This document shows, in pieces, positions 21,812-32,045 of a stretch of DNA of 64,000 nt (position 1 is its first letter; each line of letters begins with the position of its first letter). The stretch comes from Lepidurus packardi (lineage: Eukaryota; Arthropoda; Branchiopoda; Notostraca; Triopsidae): the NCBI GenBank assembly GCA_023053545.1, contig JAKZAN010000001.1, positions 4,546,565 through 4,610,564 of the forward strand, read 5' to 3'. The notes beneath the pieces were generated by a model that ran no database searches, had not been told where the DNA came from, and worked only from the letters and a program-made list of their open reading frames with translations. A program made the translations under genes and the position numbers.

Positions 21812-23013
21812 GAATGGGCTAGTGACGGTAGCGTCGTAGTAGCCCAGGAAGAAGACGAGGAGATGAAAGTTATCAAGAGATGTTTACAAGAACTTTATAA
21901 ACCGTGTCTGCAAGCTATGAGTCAGCCGTTGCGCAGCTACTGGGCCCAAAGGAAAAATGTGAGTCTTCGTGGTGGCGGGTTTTACGGCGAATGGATTTCG
22001 ACAAACGGATCTCAGCACCTGCCTCTTGTGCCTAAAGCGAAGCAAGAGGGAATCTTCAGAAGTTACCACGGTGGTAATTCTGGGGCTCATATGGGAAGTA
22101 AAAAAATCTTAGAAAAATTGCGATCACGTTTGTATTGGCCCAAGATGCGGAACAATGTTGAAGGGTGGTGTAAAGGCTGCGTGACATGTGTGCAGCGAAA
22201 TCCTCCATCCCAAAAGACTAGAGCGCCATTGAACCCTGTGCAACCTAGATTTCCAAGTGACATTGTAGTTATGGATATATTGGGTCCTCTGCCTGAAACA
22301 GTAGGTCATTATCGCTATAGTTTGGTTGTCGGGGATTTGTTCCCAAAGTGGGTGGAGGCATATCCTATTCCAGATCAGGAAGCCAGTACTATCGCCACCA
22401 AGCTCTATGGGGAATACATGAGAAGGTATGGAGTGCCGCTTCAGCTTCATTCCGAGCAAGGTAGAAGTTTTGAATCAAGAACTGTGAGCGAAATCTGCCG
22501 GTTGCTCAAAATCAAGAAAACTAGAACTACTCCATACCATCCGGAGAGTGAGGAATTTATTGAAAGGGCCTATAGGACGATTTTAGCAGGCCTCAGTAAA
22601 CTCATCGACGAAGGTGATGAAACCTGTGTTGCCTAGTGTTTTACCTGCGTACCGGACGAGTGTTCAAAGTTCCTCGACTTTCACTCCTGCACGTTTACAA
22701 TTTGGTAGACCGTTGTTCTTACCAGAAGATAGAGTTTTCGGTGGTGGTACTAGTTTCAACGTCTCAATACGCGGCAAAACTGGAGACAACTCTTCCTACC
22801 ATTTTTGAACAAGCTCGAACACGGTTGGGATTTGCACAATGTTATCAGAAGATTTATTACGACAGCAAAACTTTAAACCAGCAAATCCAAATGGGGGACT
22901 CCGTTTGGCTCTTCAATCCTTCCCCGAAGAGAGGAAAGTTCCCCAAGTTTCACCGACTTTGGACAGTTATGAAACGAATTTCGGATCAAGTTGTCCACAT
23001 TAAAAACACCATT
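21812..23013 (+). pseudogene. Ty3/gypsy pol fragment, copy 1 (integrase), interrupted by a LINE
   Basis: The frame from 21863 encodes an HHCC zinc-binding site (GGNSGAHMGSKKI...CKGCVTCVQRN) and an integrase core. The first Asp is in VVMDILGPLP; the second is replaced by Glu (HSEQGRSF where HSDQGRSF is usual); the Glu site is in EEFIERAYR. A frameshift near 22620 separates the rest (VLPSVLPAYRTSVQSS, then FARTR/MGDSVWLFNP). The sequence stops at 23013 and resumes at 27529. Copy 2 at 60657-62240 is about 98% identical. It has lost reverse transcriptase and LTRs, so it is a defective remnant carried by the duplication. Confidence 0.85.
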
Positions 23014-23039
23014 AAGACGGTATTACAAGCTACACGTCT

Positions 23040-23498
23040 CATAATTCACCAGCTTCCTCGAGACCAAACCCTTGATCAAATTTGCTCCCAATTGACGGAA
23101 AAGAACGCCTACACTTCAGTATACTTCCTGGCCAACAATGCCAGATGGCTAAACCCAAGCAGCGCCAAAGCCTACGGTTCAATACAGTACATATGCTCCT
23201 CTTCTGCTGAAAAACTGAAACTTCTCAATGAAGTAGCTCTCTTCGCGTTCAACCGGGTTGTTCAAGTTGAAGACTCGCGCTCGTCGGACGTACTCCAATG
23301 TTACAACTGTCAGGCGTTTGGCACACGGCAACCATCTGTAAAAAACCTCCCAATTGCGCCAAATGCGCAGAGCAGCATGACATAAGATCCTGCAAAAGCT
23401 CTGTCAAGAAATGCGTAAACTGCAAGGAGGCTCATTTCGCTTTCGATTCTGTCTGCCCTTCCAGACCTAAAGCAACACCCCCGCTGGCACGCAATTGA
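23040..23498 (+). pseudogene. LINE ORF1 (Gag-like) with zinc knuckles, broken
   Basis: The end of ORF1 carries three CCHC-type knuckles: LQCYNCQAFG followed, after a one-base shift near 23317, by HTATICKKPPNCAKCAEQHD and CKSSVKKCVNCKEAHFAFD. ORF1 proteins of this type bind the element RNA and form the ribonucleoprotein. The N-terminal part is missing (5' truncation at 23014) and the frame changes within the first knuckle, so no functional protein can be made. Confidence 0.7.
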
Positions 23499-24570
23499 AT
23501 CCAACGCAAACTTCGACCCCTACCATCAGGAATAAACCGGATCACATCCCACGACTGCTGATTCAGAATATCAGGAAGAGCCGGTCTCAATTGCAAGAAC
23601 TTACCAGAGAAGCTAACGGTAGAAACGTAGAGACAATAATAGTCATAGAACCGCCACAAAATACGCAGATCTCATGCATCTTGGGCTATGATATAGTCAA
23701 GCCGGGAACGGACTACGAAGGGATCATGGTTCTTCGCCGAAAAGACAGCCAGAACTACGTTATGTATATCACACAGCTTTACGTAGTGATCAGGTCCCGT
23801 ATGTCAATTCCACACCTTGTATCCTAATTGCAATGTACAGAAGACACACAAGTAGCACTTTTACTCTTCTCCAAGAAATATGGCAAAAAACCCACTCACT
23901 GAGCCCTCATGTTATCATCTCAGGTGACTTTAATGCTCACCACTGGCTTTGGGAAGATAAGACACCAGATGAACCAGGCCTTCAGCTCTACAACTTCATG
24001 ATGGACCACAACCTGAACCTTCTAAATGGTTGGAATGTTCCTACATTCCGCAACGAACGAGATCAGAAGTCAACCATTGACCTCACATGAGTTTCTCCAC
24101 ATTTGGCTGGGATTGTGAATTGGCATATCCTGGATGATGAACTGTATTACAATAAATCCGACCACGTGGCGATTGAACTATCACTACCTTCACCAGCAAG
24201 CTCCGAACGCTTAACAAAGACAAAAAGGTGGTGCTACCAGTTGGCAAACTGGGGCAAATTTCGCTTGGATACTGCCAGAGAACTGTTGAAAGCTACACGC
24301 CACTTTTCTGAACTCTCCAACACACTTGAGATTGACAAGGCTATCGAAACGCTGACAAATGTGGTACAGAAAGCCATTATGGAGAATATTCCGCAAAGAT
24401 CCACTTCCAACCGGAAGAACCCATGGTGGAATGGTAGCTTACAAGCCCTTAAGAAACAAGCAGCGAAAGCTCTGCACTACTTTAGGAGATACGGTGGCGA
24501 CGAAAGGGAAAGAGCTTGGAGGTCCATGAGAAATTTGTATCGTTCAAAAACTAGAAAATGTAGGGACTAG
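23495..24570 (+). pseudogene. LINE ORF2 endonuclease part, broken
   Basis: AP-endonuclease-like motifs are visible: the N-terminal ETIIVIEPPQN block, GDFNAHHWLW, a STIDLT block and NKSDHVAIELS containing the SDH motif. These enzymes nick the target DNA for target-primed reverse transcription. Frames change near 23825 and a TGA follows STIDLT near 24088; a stop at 24568 separates it from the reverse transcriptase. The copy is dead. Confidence 0.75.
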
Positions 24571-24699
24571 TACTGGGAAAATCAATTCGCTACCCCGAAC
24601 AGCAGAACCATATGGAACCTAGAGCGTGCTATGCGTCCGCAACAAAGAAACAAGTTGGATCATCTAAGACAAGAGGATGGGTCACCCTTCCCCGACGCT

Positions 24700-27252
24700 A
24701 GCTCTAAACTTAACTTCATAGCGTGGGTGGGGTACCGCACGAAAAGCTACAAACACCTCCTGCTTCACTTCGGAGTAACAACAGGAGAAGGCCCCCAGAT
24801 ACCCCCTTAACACAAGCGTTCGACATGGGAGAAATCTCCTCTATAGTAAATAGCCTCCAACCCAATAAAGCGGCTGGAATGGACAGTATTCAAGCCAGAG
24901 TTTTGAAAGAACTGTGGACGGTTATCGGCGAAAAAGTTACCCGTATATATAACGCATCATACTCCTTGGACCATTACCCATCCATGTGGAAGACAGCTAA
25001 AGTCCTCCCGTTACCCAAACCGGGCAAGACGGATTACGCAACGCTCAAAAGCTTCAGACCTATATCACTCTTATCTGTCATGGGGAAAATAATGGGAAAA
25101 GCAGTGGCGTTACGTCTACGAACTCATTTCGAAGACAACCAAATTCTCACGTTCTTGTCCCGCCTACACAACAAAAAAAGAATCTCCCTGCTTTGCACGT
25201 AACTATGTCTCGAACTTCAACTGTCTCTTCTTGTAGTCGGAAGCACCGCCAGATTGAGTGTCTAAAGGCGATTGAAAAGGTTTAAGTTCACCAGTGTGCC
25301 TTATTACTGTTATGCTTCATTATGAAAACAGTTAGTTTTTAAAAGCAAGTAAGCTTTTAAGCCGCATGAACAGCTTCTTAGATCTATTTTTGACCGATTT
25401 TAGCTCGTAGTCCCCGATATTTACTCGATATTAACCTCTAGTCAAATGCGGCTAACACTATACCTTATCACGCTTCAAGTAAACTTCAAGCAAAACTATA
25501 CGAATCTATGAAATTTTGTCGATGACGGAAATAAATGAAACTCAAAATTGCGATACGAAGAACAAAGAGGCTCTCAATCTGGCTCAAATGGAATGTACAC
25601 ATTTTGCATGCCTTACTTTTCCTAAAGGTTATTTTGGGGTCGGAAAACGGATATTCAACGGAGCTTCTAAAAATACGTGGTTTCTCATCACTGCCAACTA
25701 GTCACCTAAACGCATATCTCCATGTTATTTTGAACCCTATAGTCAGTGGGGCTTTCGTCAAGAAAGATCCACAACGGATGCGCTTGTTAAACTAAGTAAT
25801 GCGGTGTTGACTTCCTTTGACAAAAACAAAGTCCACTCGGCTCTACGATAAGACATTTCAAGTGCCTTCGACAACGTGTGCCATTTGAAGCTGACAACCG
25901 AGCTACGTAAAAAGAAGCTACCTCAACAATTAACCAAATGGGTCGAAAGCTTCCTGCATTCTCGTAAGGCTTTCGTTGAATGTGAAGCAGGCGTGAGTAG
26001 CTTATACACTGTCCCTAAAGGCGTCCCGCAAGGGTCCCCTTTATCGCCTTTGCTTTTCATTTTTTACATCAATGGAGCGCTGAACGCCATCAAAAGGAAA
26101 CGAATACAGAACCAAGCCTTCGCAGACGATCTGACCCTGCATGTCTCTGGACCCTCAAGCGAATCTAACGTAAAACTCCTCTCAAATAATCTTTCAACCC
26201 TAGAGAAATGGGGCAAGAATTTCCACATGCAATTCTCAAAAGAAAAAACGGAGTTAATACATTTCTCCAGAAAACGTTCAGTGGAAGAGGCTCCTCTCTC
26301 ATGGGGTGATAGCACTTTTATTCCGAAGCAAACGGTGAGATATCTTGGCCTTAAATGTGACAACCACCTAGAATGGAATCACCATGGAACTCTTTTAGCA
26401 GCTCAAGGCAATCAAATACTCCAACGCGTGATCATAATGAGCAAATTTTCGAAAGCGGTCACTTGTAAACAATTCCGAGACCTACTACAAGCAACGATCC
26501 TATCCAAAATTAGATATGGCTACCCAGCATGGTGTAATATCTCCAAGTCCGCACTACGTCCCCTTAACCAATTGTACAGAAGAGGGTTATTAAGCATAAC
26601 AGGTGCACTTTCTATGACCCCATCAGCAGCTTTAGAGGTAGAAGTGGGCCTTCCTCCCCTCGATCTCATCTTCCAGAGGTCAATGCTTAGGCATTTTACC
26701 TTCAGGAACTGGAGCCAGTGGCCCATCCCCCCAGATATCCCCAAACACGTACGTTACACATCATGTCTGGAGAGACCTAGGCTACTCCTAACTAACATCT
26801 GGAAAACAACGCCGAAATCCGAGAAGTTGGCCCTCAATTGGATCGATGAAGAAATAATTTACTTATGGACCAAACGCTGGCAATCGTGTACAAACCCTCT
26901 GCGTGATTTAGTCTCTAGTCCTTCCTATCGCGGAATCGCAAATTCTTCCTTCCCTAGACGTTTGATCTCTAAAATGGTCCAGTTGAGGACCACGCACTTC
27001 CCTACAAAAAGCTATTTAAAGCGAATTAAGAAAGTGGATTTCGACACCTGTGTTTGCCAAGAAAGAAGTAAGCAAGACCTCACCCATCTTCTCTTCCATT
27101 GCCGAAGACTAAATAAAGAAAGGGCAATACTGTTGAGGCAGCTCAGAATTTTGAAAGCGTATTTCAATGCGAAAGAAATCATGACCAACCCGAAAGTGTT
27201 CCCCTTTCTAGTCTCCTTCATTCTGAAGGCAGTTATAATCTACGATCCTTGA
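24700..27252 (+). pseudogene. LINE ORF2 reverse transcriptase, interrupted
   Basis: The N-terminal RT blocks read LQPNKAAGMDSIQARVLKE and LKSFRPISLLSVMGK, up to about 25163. After about 570 bp of foreign sequence the frame resumes at about 25736 (WGFRQERSTTDALVKLS). A stop precedes DISSAFDNV, then the frame 25876-27252 is long and open with PKGVPQGSPLSPLLF and the catalytic box QAFADDLTLH. The C-terminus has a Cys/His block (CVCQERSKQDLTHLLFHC). The order and the FADD box fit Jockey/I-type LINEs. The element at 48086 belongs to the same family. Confidence 0.85.
25164..25735. other. ~570-bp segment interrupting LINE reverse transcriptase
   Basis: AT-rich sequence with no reading frame of interest sits between two RT blocks that are adjacent in related elements. 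It begins after AACCAAATTCTCACG and ends before CAGTGGGGCTTTCG. No clear terminal repeats or target-site duplication were seen, so it may be an unrecognised short element or a rearrangement. Confidence 0.45.
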
Positions 27253-27787
27253 AACTTCTGCATATTCTTGTCTCCGTCTTTCCTTGCATCTTATTCACTC
27301 CCTCCCTCGTTTCCCAGTCTGACCAATTGTAATCCTTATTTTGTTAGTTGGCAGTACTCTCAATAGAAAAAACCCTCACCCCTCCCATGAGTGGTTATTA
27401 TACCAATCCTTTAGTTCGATGGGTTTAGTTCTTTAGGTGATTGACAACTTATTTTTTGTAAAAATGTGAGACAGGCAACAGGCGAAAGCCTATGCCTTAA
27501 AATAACATTAAATAAAAAAAACACCATTTCGGGTGCATATGAACAATTTAAAGAAGGGACACCATTAAGGCGAGTGACCATTATGCAAAGCCGGACTTTC
27601 GCTACCATTAAAGGTACCATTCCCGACAGGAAAAAAATAGACAAACGTTACACAATAAAATTTGTATTAAAGAAAATTCACTGGGAGGATACAACAAATC
27701 ACCACACAAAAATCACGATAATTTTCACGCAAAATACGGAAATTTCACTGAAACGAATAGCCAGACATCTTAAAACCCACATTAATG

Positions 27788-29029
27788 CTACGGTTTAGAA
27801 TTTTGAGCGATAGCTTGACCGACTCGAACGATTTGCCCAAGCTGGACGGTAAATTTAAAGTCCTTGGGGGCCTGAAAAATAAGGACCATTGTAGAGCCAA
27901 AGTTAAACTCACCGAATACTTCACCTTTCTCCTGATGGAGACCCTCCCCGCCTGCACGTTCCTTGCGAAAGTTGTAGTCCGTCGTCCTGCGACGTCCGGC
28001 ACGACAGTTTGTTTCCAATTCCTACAATACAAAGAAAAGAAAACTGTTAAGTCACTTTCAAAAACGCAAACTCGTCGACTAACTTACTGGATCTTTATAG
28101 ACTCGTATGGAGCCGACATTGGTAGCGCCGACCGCTGTCATGCTGAACAAGCCGTACTGCCACTGGCCAAAGTAAACGGCTCGCTTGTTGAGGGCAAGTA
28201 AGCCGGGGACCCATTTGGAAACGCTTGGGTTCACACTAAGGAGTTCCCCTAAGATAATATTCCGGTTAGTAACACCCTTTGTTGTTCTCATGGCGAATTA
28301 CCTGGAAAGTGTCGCCGCAATGAAATATCCCATTCAACGGGGGAATGAAACCGATGGTAGTCCCCGGGCGCCAGATAGATGACACAGTAGTGGAGGCCGG
28401 AGGTTGGGGACCCTGTTGAGAGTTGCACCAGTTCAGAGGGTCCCAAAAACTGGCTCAGGGAGTAATACACCCCCTTCACCTGTCCCAACAGTCCATTCCG
28501 GTCCACTGCGCCCAAATGGAGGACTTTCCCATCGGCTGGTGACACCTGTTGTAGAAAACAAACAATATTTAGTACGAGAAACGAGTGCATAAAAACCCCC
28601 ATCAACTTACAATGCAGTCCGTAGTGTTGATAGGGCGTGCGCCTGGTTTAAGCGGCCGTCGAAAAAATTCGCCGATGCTGGAGTAGTCGGACAGGTTGTC
28701 CGATGCGGCTTCTTCGACGTTTACGCCAAACGTCCGCGCGTAGAACCCAAGGACCGGCTTCCTCATCCACCGAGGCAAACGGGTGTTGGCCAGTCGTCCC
28801 CAGGTGCGCGACAGGGTCGCCCAGGGCAAGCTGCGATAAGCACGTACCTGTTAACCAAGATAAAAGCATATTAGGTACTTGACTCACATAGCAATTGCTA
28901 CGCCAGATAGATACAGAAGATCGTATTAGTCAAAAGAAATTCCCTTAGGGGATTGTATTGATCTTACCTTAAAGTCTCGCGCACAGGCATGCCACGAACG
29001 AGGCAAAGCGATCCGTGGAGCAGCGTCAT
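27788..29029 (-). CDS. PISD: Phosphatidylserine decarboxylase, copy 1
   Basis: Exons 29029-28968, 28847-28611, 28545-28302, 28248-28088 and 28021-27788 join in frame with GT-AG introns of 53-120 bp. The protein matches metazoan mitochondrial phosphatidylserine decarboxylase, which makes phosphatidylethanolamine at the inner mitochondrial membrane. Visible landmarks: [39 protein letters not shown] (active-site region Asp), [18 protein letters not shown] (conserved His; here [18 protein letters not shown]), [10 protein letters not shown] and FGST, the self-cleavage site usually written LGST whose Ser becomes the pyruvoyl group. The first exons (mitochondrial targeting part) are not resolved; a possible 5' exon lies at about 29390-29505 but its phase does not fit simply. 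The gene is followed at its 3' side by gypsy pol on the other strand. Confidence 0.9.
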
Positions 29030-29540
29030 CTGTTAAAGAAAACACAAGTCAAGTGTTAGGGAGACTGAACAAAAGGTCCCATAATATATATCACAGAAAA
29101 ATACGTACGTACAACAAACGTACATAGGAAACAACAACAGAAAAAAGCTGCTTAGGATTTCAGGAGAATTGGGCCATCCATGACCTCCAAATTACAACAA
29201 GACGATCAGGACTTCGTTCACAATTTTTTATGGGTATTTCTGGAAAATAAAAACCGATTAGGACTCGTGTTACAACTCTGTTGCTTTCTTATCGAAAGGG
29301 AAAAACCATAGCACTCGCGGTTGAAACTATTTGGCTAAGCTTCTTCTGAGACTAGATGTACTTGAATGGTAAACAAAAAGGCAAAAAACGCTTACCCATG
29401 GTCCAGGCAACCCGTACGAAATGAGGAACCTTCTAAGGTTGAAAAACTGAGGGCACAATACACGAAAACTTTGGGAGAAAATGCAAAAGGCTCCTTCCTG
29501 GTTAACGATAGCAAGAAGACTTACCAAAACAAGTGACAAC
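29030..29540 (-). other. 5' region of phosphatidylserine decarboxylase copy 1
   Basis: A donor (CCATGG|GTAAGC) at about 29392 and a Phe/Leu-rich upstream frame (FFNLRRFLISYGLPG) could be part of a targeting exon, but joining it to the exon at 29029 needs another phase. 28000-29400 is nearly identical to 62600-64000. No other gene seen. Confidence 0.4.
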
Positions 29541-29953
29541 AATGAAAGTTATAGCGTCACTTGGCGTCACTTCCGGGGTGGCCAGTTCATTGCGTCATTG
29601 GTTCCCGAACCCGCTTCCTTCGGGTTGCTATCCCCAGCATCAACGGTAGAGGGTTGGACGAATAGGCGATATGTTGACGCCCTCTTTACCGGTGTCTGGG
29701 CGACACTTGATTAATATGGCGGCAAAACAACTCCTGTATGACACCTATAAATAGTCCAAAAATATGAGTTCCCTGGTTTCACCGACTGTGGAAAAGAATA
29801 CGGGGTAGAACCAGGAGTTCATGATAGAAATGGGTCGGGTGAACGTAAGCTTGGTTAATTTCTAGTTAAGTATTCACATTTTTATGTATACTAATAACAG
29901 CTGGAAAGACAAATTCAGATGCAAAACCTGATGAGAGAACGCGTGGTAGCCAC
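29541..29953. repeat. Duplicated segment shared with 57079-57493
   Basis: About 413 bp are nearly identical to 57079-57493 in the same orientation, starting AATGAAAGTTATAGCGTCAC and ending CGTGGTAGCCACA. In both places GTPBP4-derived sequence follows, directly here and after about 180 bp in the other copy. It likely held the shared 5' region of two divergent genes. Confidence 0.85.
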
Positions 29954-30165
29954 ATATTGCCCTTATTTCTGAGCAATGCGGACACAGCCTTGAAGAACAG
30001 ATTCATCTCTTTGAGAGCATCAAGCCACTATTTACTAAAGGTATATGCTTCATTATCCAGTGTGATATTTTTACTAATATTTGCTTTATTAGCCCATGCT
30101 TGTTACTTTCAAAAAGCGTTCGAGAATGATCATGTCCCAATTGTGCAAATGTCTACCCCCGGCAA
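29954..30165 (+). pseudogene. GTPBP4: GTPBP4/NOG1 fragment, short copy
   Basis: The stretch encodes ISEQCGHSLEEQIHLFESIK up to a donor (AAAG|GTATAT at about 30040), then after TTTATTAG a second exon with FENDHVPIVQMST in a shifted frame. This is the end of the G domain of the nucleolar GTPase NOG1 (GTPBP4), needed for 60S ribosome assembly. Retained introns show it is a DNA-level duplicate and not a processed copy. It is cut off after the QMST block, about 30160. Confidence 0.7.
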
Positions 30166-30653
30166 AAAAAAAGTGTGGCATTTCCAAGTCAAATCCATGT
30201 AAAATTTGACGATGTGTACCATGGAATTTTCCATGGAACGAAAGCGGTTTTTTAGCCCAATTACCAATCGATTTCCATCGAAAACTCGATGGAAAATTTA
30301 ACGAAAGCGATTGCTTTCGATAGATTTTTTCATAGATATTGCATCGATTTTCATTACGTTTCCATGGTTTTCAATCGATTTCCATCGATTTTTCTATTGC
30401 TTTCCATCTATTTCAATAGCTTTTCCATCAATTATCCATTTCATTTCCCTAGTCTTTTCCATATAACTATCTAGGATTTTCCATTCCTCGTCCTATGGTA
30501 AGGTCGTCCGTAGAATGCTGCATTAAATTATTTTCTCAGTAACTAGATTTCGTATATTTATTTTGAAATGTCAAAAGTAAATCCACTGACATCCGTCATA
30601 CAAATTGCATACACACTGAAAGGTATATTCACATACATTAATTCACACACATT
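30166..30653. repeat. AT-rich tract with TTTCCATCGATTTT-like repeats
   Basis: From 30220 to 30470 short words such as TTTCCATCGATTTT and TCGATGGAAA recur in both orientations. No gene is supported. Confidence 0.5.
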
Positions 30654-30726
30654 ATAAAATATAATACTTATTACTGTTATTACTGCAGTACTCCTCTCTC
30701 TCTCTATATATATATATATCTATATC

Positions 30727-30759
<33 letters not shown>

Positions 30760-30796
30760 TACTACAGTAATAACAGTAATAAGTATTATATTTTAT
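30654..30796. repeat. 143-bp near-perfect palindrome
   Basis: Two arms of about 65 bp are inverted copies, with outer parts ATAAAATATAATACTTATTA and inner CT/GA and TA runs, around a centre of a few bases near 30721. It can form a long hairpin or cruciform. It sits about 75 bp upstream of the LINE reverse transcriptase remnant. Confidence 0.85.
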
Positions 30797-30864
30797 TTTT
30801 TAAACTCCCCATACCATTTATGCGAATACGCCATAGAGCGATATGCCATATACTATAGGGGTTC

Positions 30865-32040
30865 CAAACTGATGTTATATATCTGGACCTTAAAAAGGCG
30901 TTCGACAAAGTACCCCATGGTAGACTTATTCAAAAATTGGTTGACTACGGTCTCGGTCCTAGTACCTCACCCACCCTGACTAAATGGATTAAAAGTTTCT
31001 TAACGAATCGGACGCAGTCAGTTTGTGTTGAAGGTGAAGTCAGTGACTTAGTGATAGATGTCCTAAGCGGAGTTCCCCAGGGCTCGGTTCTGGGTCCGTT
31101 ACTATTTAACATATATATAAATGACCTAACAGACAAAATTGAGTCGACAGTCTTTCTTTACGCGGATGATACCAAAATTAGTAACGTAATTAACTGCCCG
31201 GAGGATATGATTAAGCTCCAAGATGACATTAAAAGTATTGAGCTTTGGATGGAGAAATGGCTGATGGAATTGAACATCCCAAAGTGTCACCAACTGAGGA
31301 TTGGAAATGAATCTGTCACAAGTAGTTATGTCCTGGGTGGCGAAGTAATTGCCAAGACCGACTGTGAACGGGATCTTGGAGTCCTGATTGACACAAAACT
31401 TAATTTTCACCAACATTACGCGAGCATTGCGGCTAAAGCAACGAGAGTGGCTGGACTAATTAGACGAAACTTCACTTGTGTGGATAAAACAATGTTGTCC
31501 ATGCTGTATAAAACGCTCGTTAGACCTATTCTTGAGTACGGCCACTGTGTAACGCGCCCGTTCTTCAACAGGGACCTAGAAGCCCTAGAAAAAGTTCAAA
31601 GGAGAATAACCAAATTTCCTGGAAATCTTCGTCACCTCTCCTATACAGATAGACTCAAAGCCCTGAACCTGCCAACTCTGGCATATAGGTTTCTACGGGG
31701 TGACCTGATAGAAGCGTTTAAATTGTGTCACGCCTATTATGAAAATGTGTCCGCCGAACAAATATTGTGCTTCAACCAAAGCAATTGTCGTGGCCATATC
31801 CTAAAACTTAAGACAGAACGATTCCTCTAAGATGTAGGCCGCTGGACCTTCCAAAACCGAATCGTAGATGAATGGAATAGCCTACCAGAAAAAGTGATCG
31901 AACTCTCCTCCACACAGACATTTAAAAAATCACTAGATGAGCATTTTGGCTCAAAAATGTTTGACCCGTTACAATTTCGTAGAGATAAATAGTTACAAAG
32001 AGGCTTTATAAAGCCTTATATGTTGCAATAAATAATAATA
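30865..32040 (+). pseudogene. LINE reverse transcriptase (CR1/L2-like), 5' truncated
   Basis: The frame starts inside the RT domain (VIYLDLKKAFDKVPHGRL) and shows LSGVPQGSVLGPLLFNIYIN and the catalytic FLYADDTKIS. After an in-frame TAA at 31828-31830 the expected C-terminus continues (FQNRIVDEWNSLPE, TQTFKKSLDEHFGSK) to 31992. The tail is an AAT microsatellite at about 32028-32044, as in many CR1/L2-type elements. It differs from the other LINE family of the window (YADD and C-terminus). The 5' part with the endonuclease is absent. Confidence 0.85.
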
Positions 32041-32045
32041 ATAAT

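Larger units (their letters stand above)
23014..27516 (+). mobile_element. Non-LTR retrotransposon (Jockey/I-like LINE) inserted into gypsy copy 1
   Basis: The insertion splits gypsy pol and is flanked by the 12-bp duplication AAAAACACCATT at 23002-23013 and 27517-27528. It ends in an A-rich tail. Copy 2 of the gypsy block has the uninterrupted site at about 62117-62128, which proves the borders. The element is 5' truncated in ORF1 and carries frameshifts and stops, and a segment of about 570 bp of other sequence interrupts the reverse transcriptase at about 25165-25735. Confidence 0.92.
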
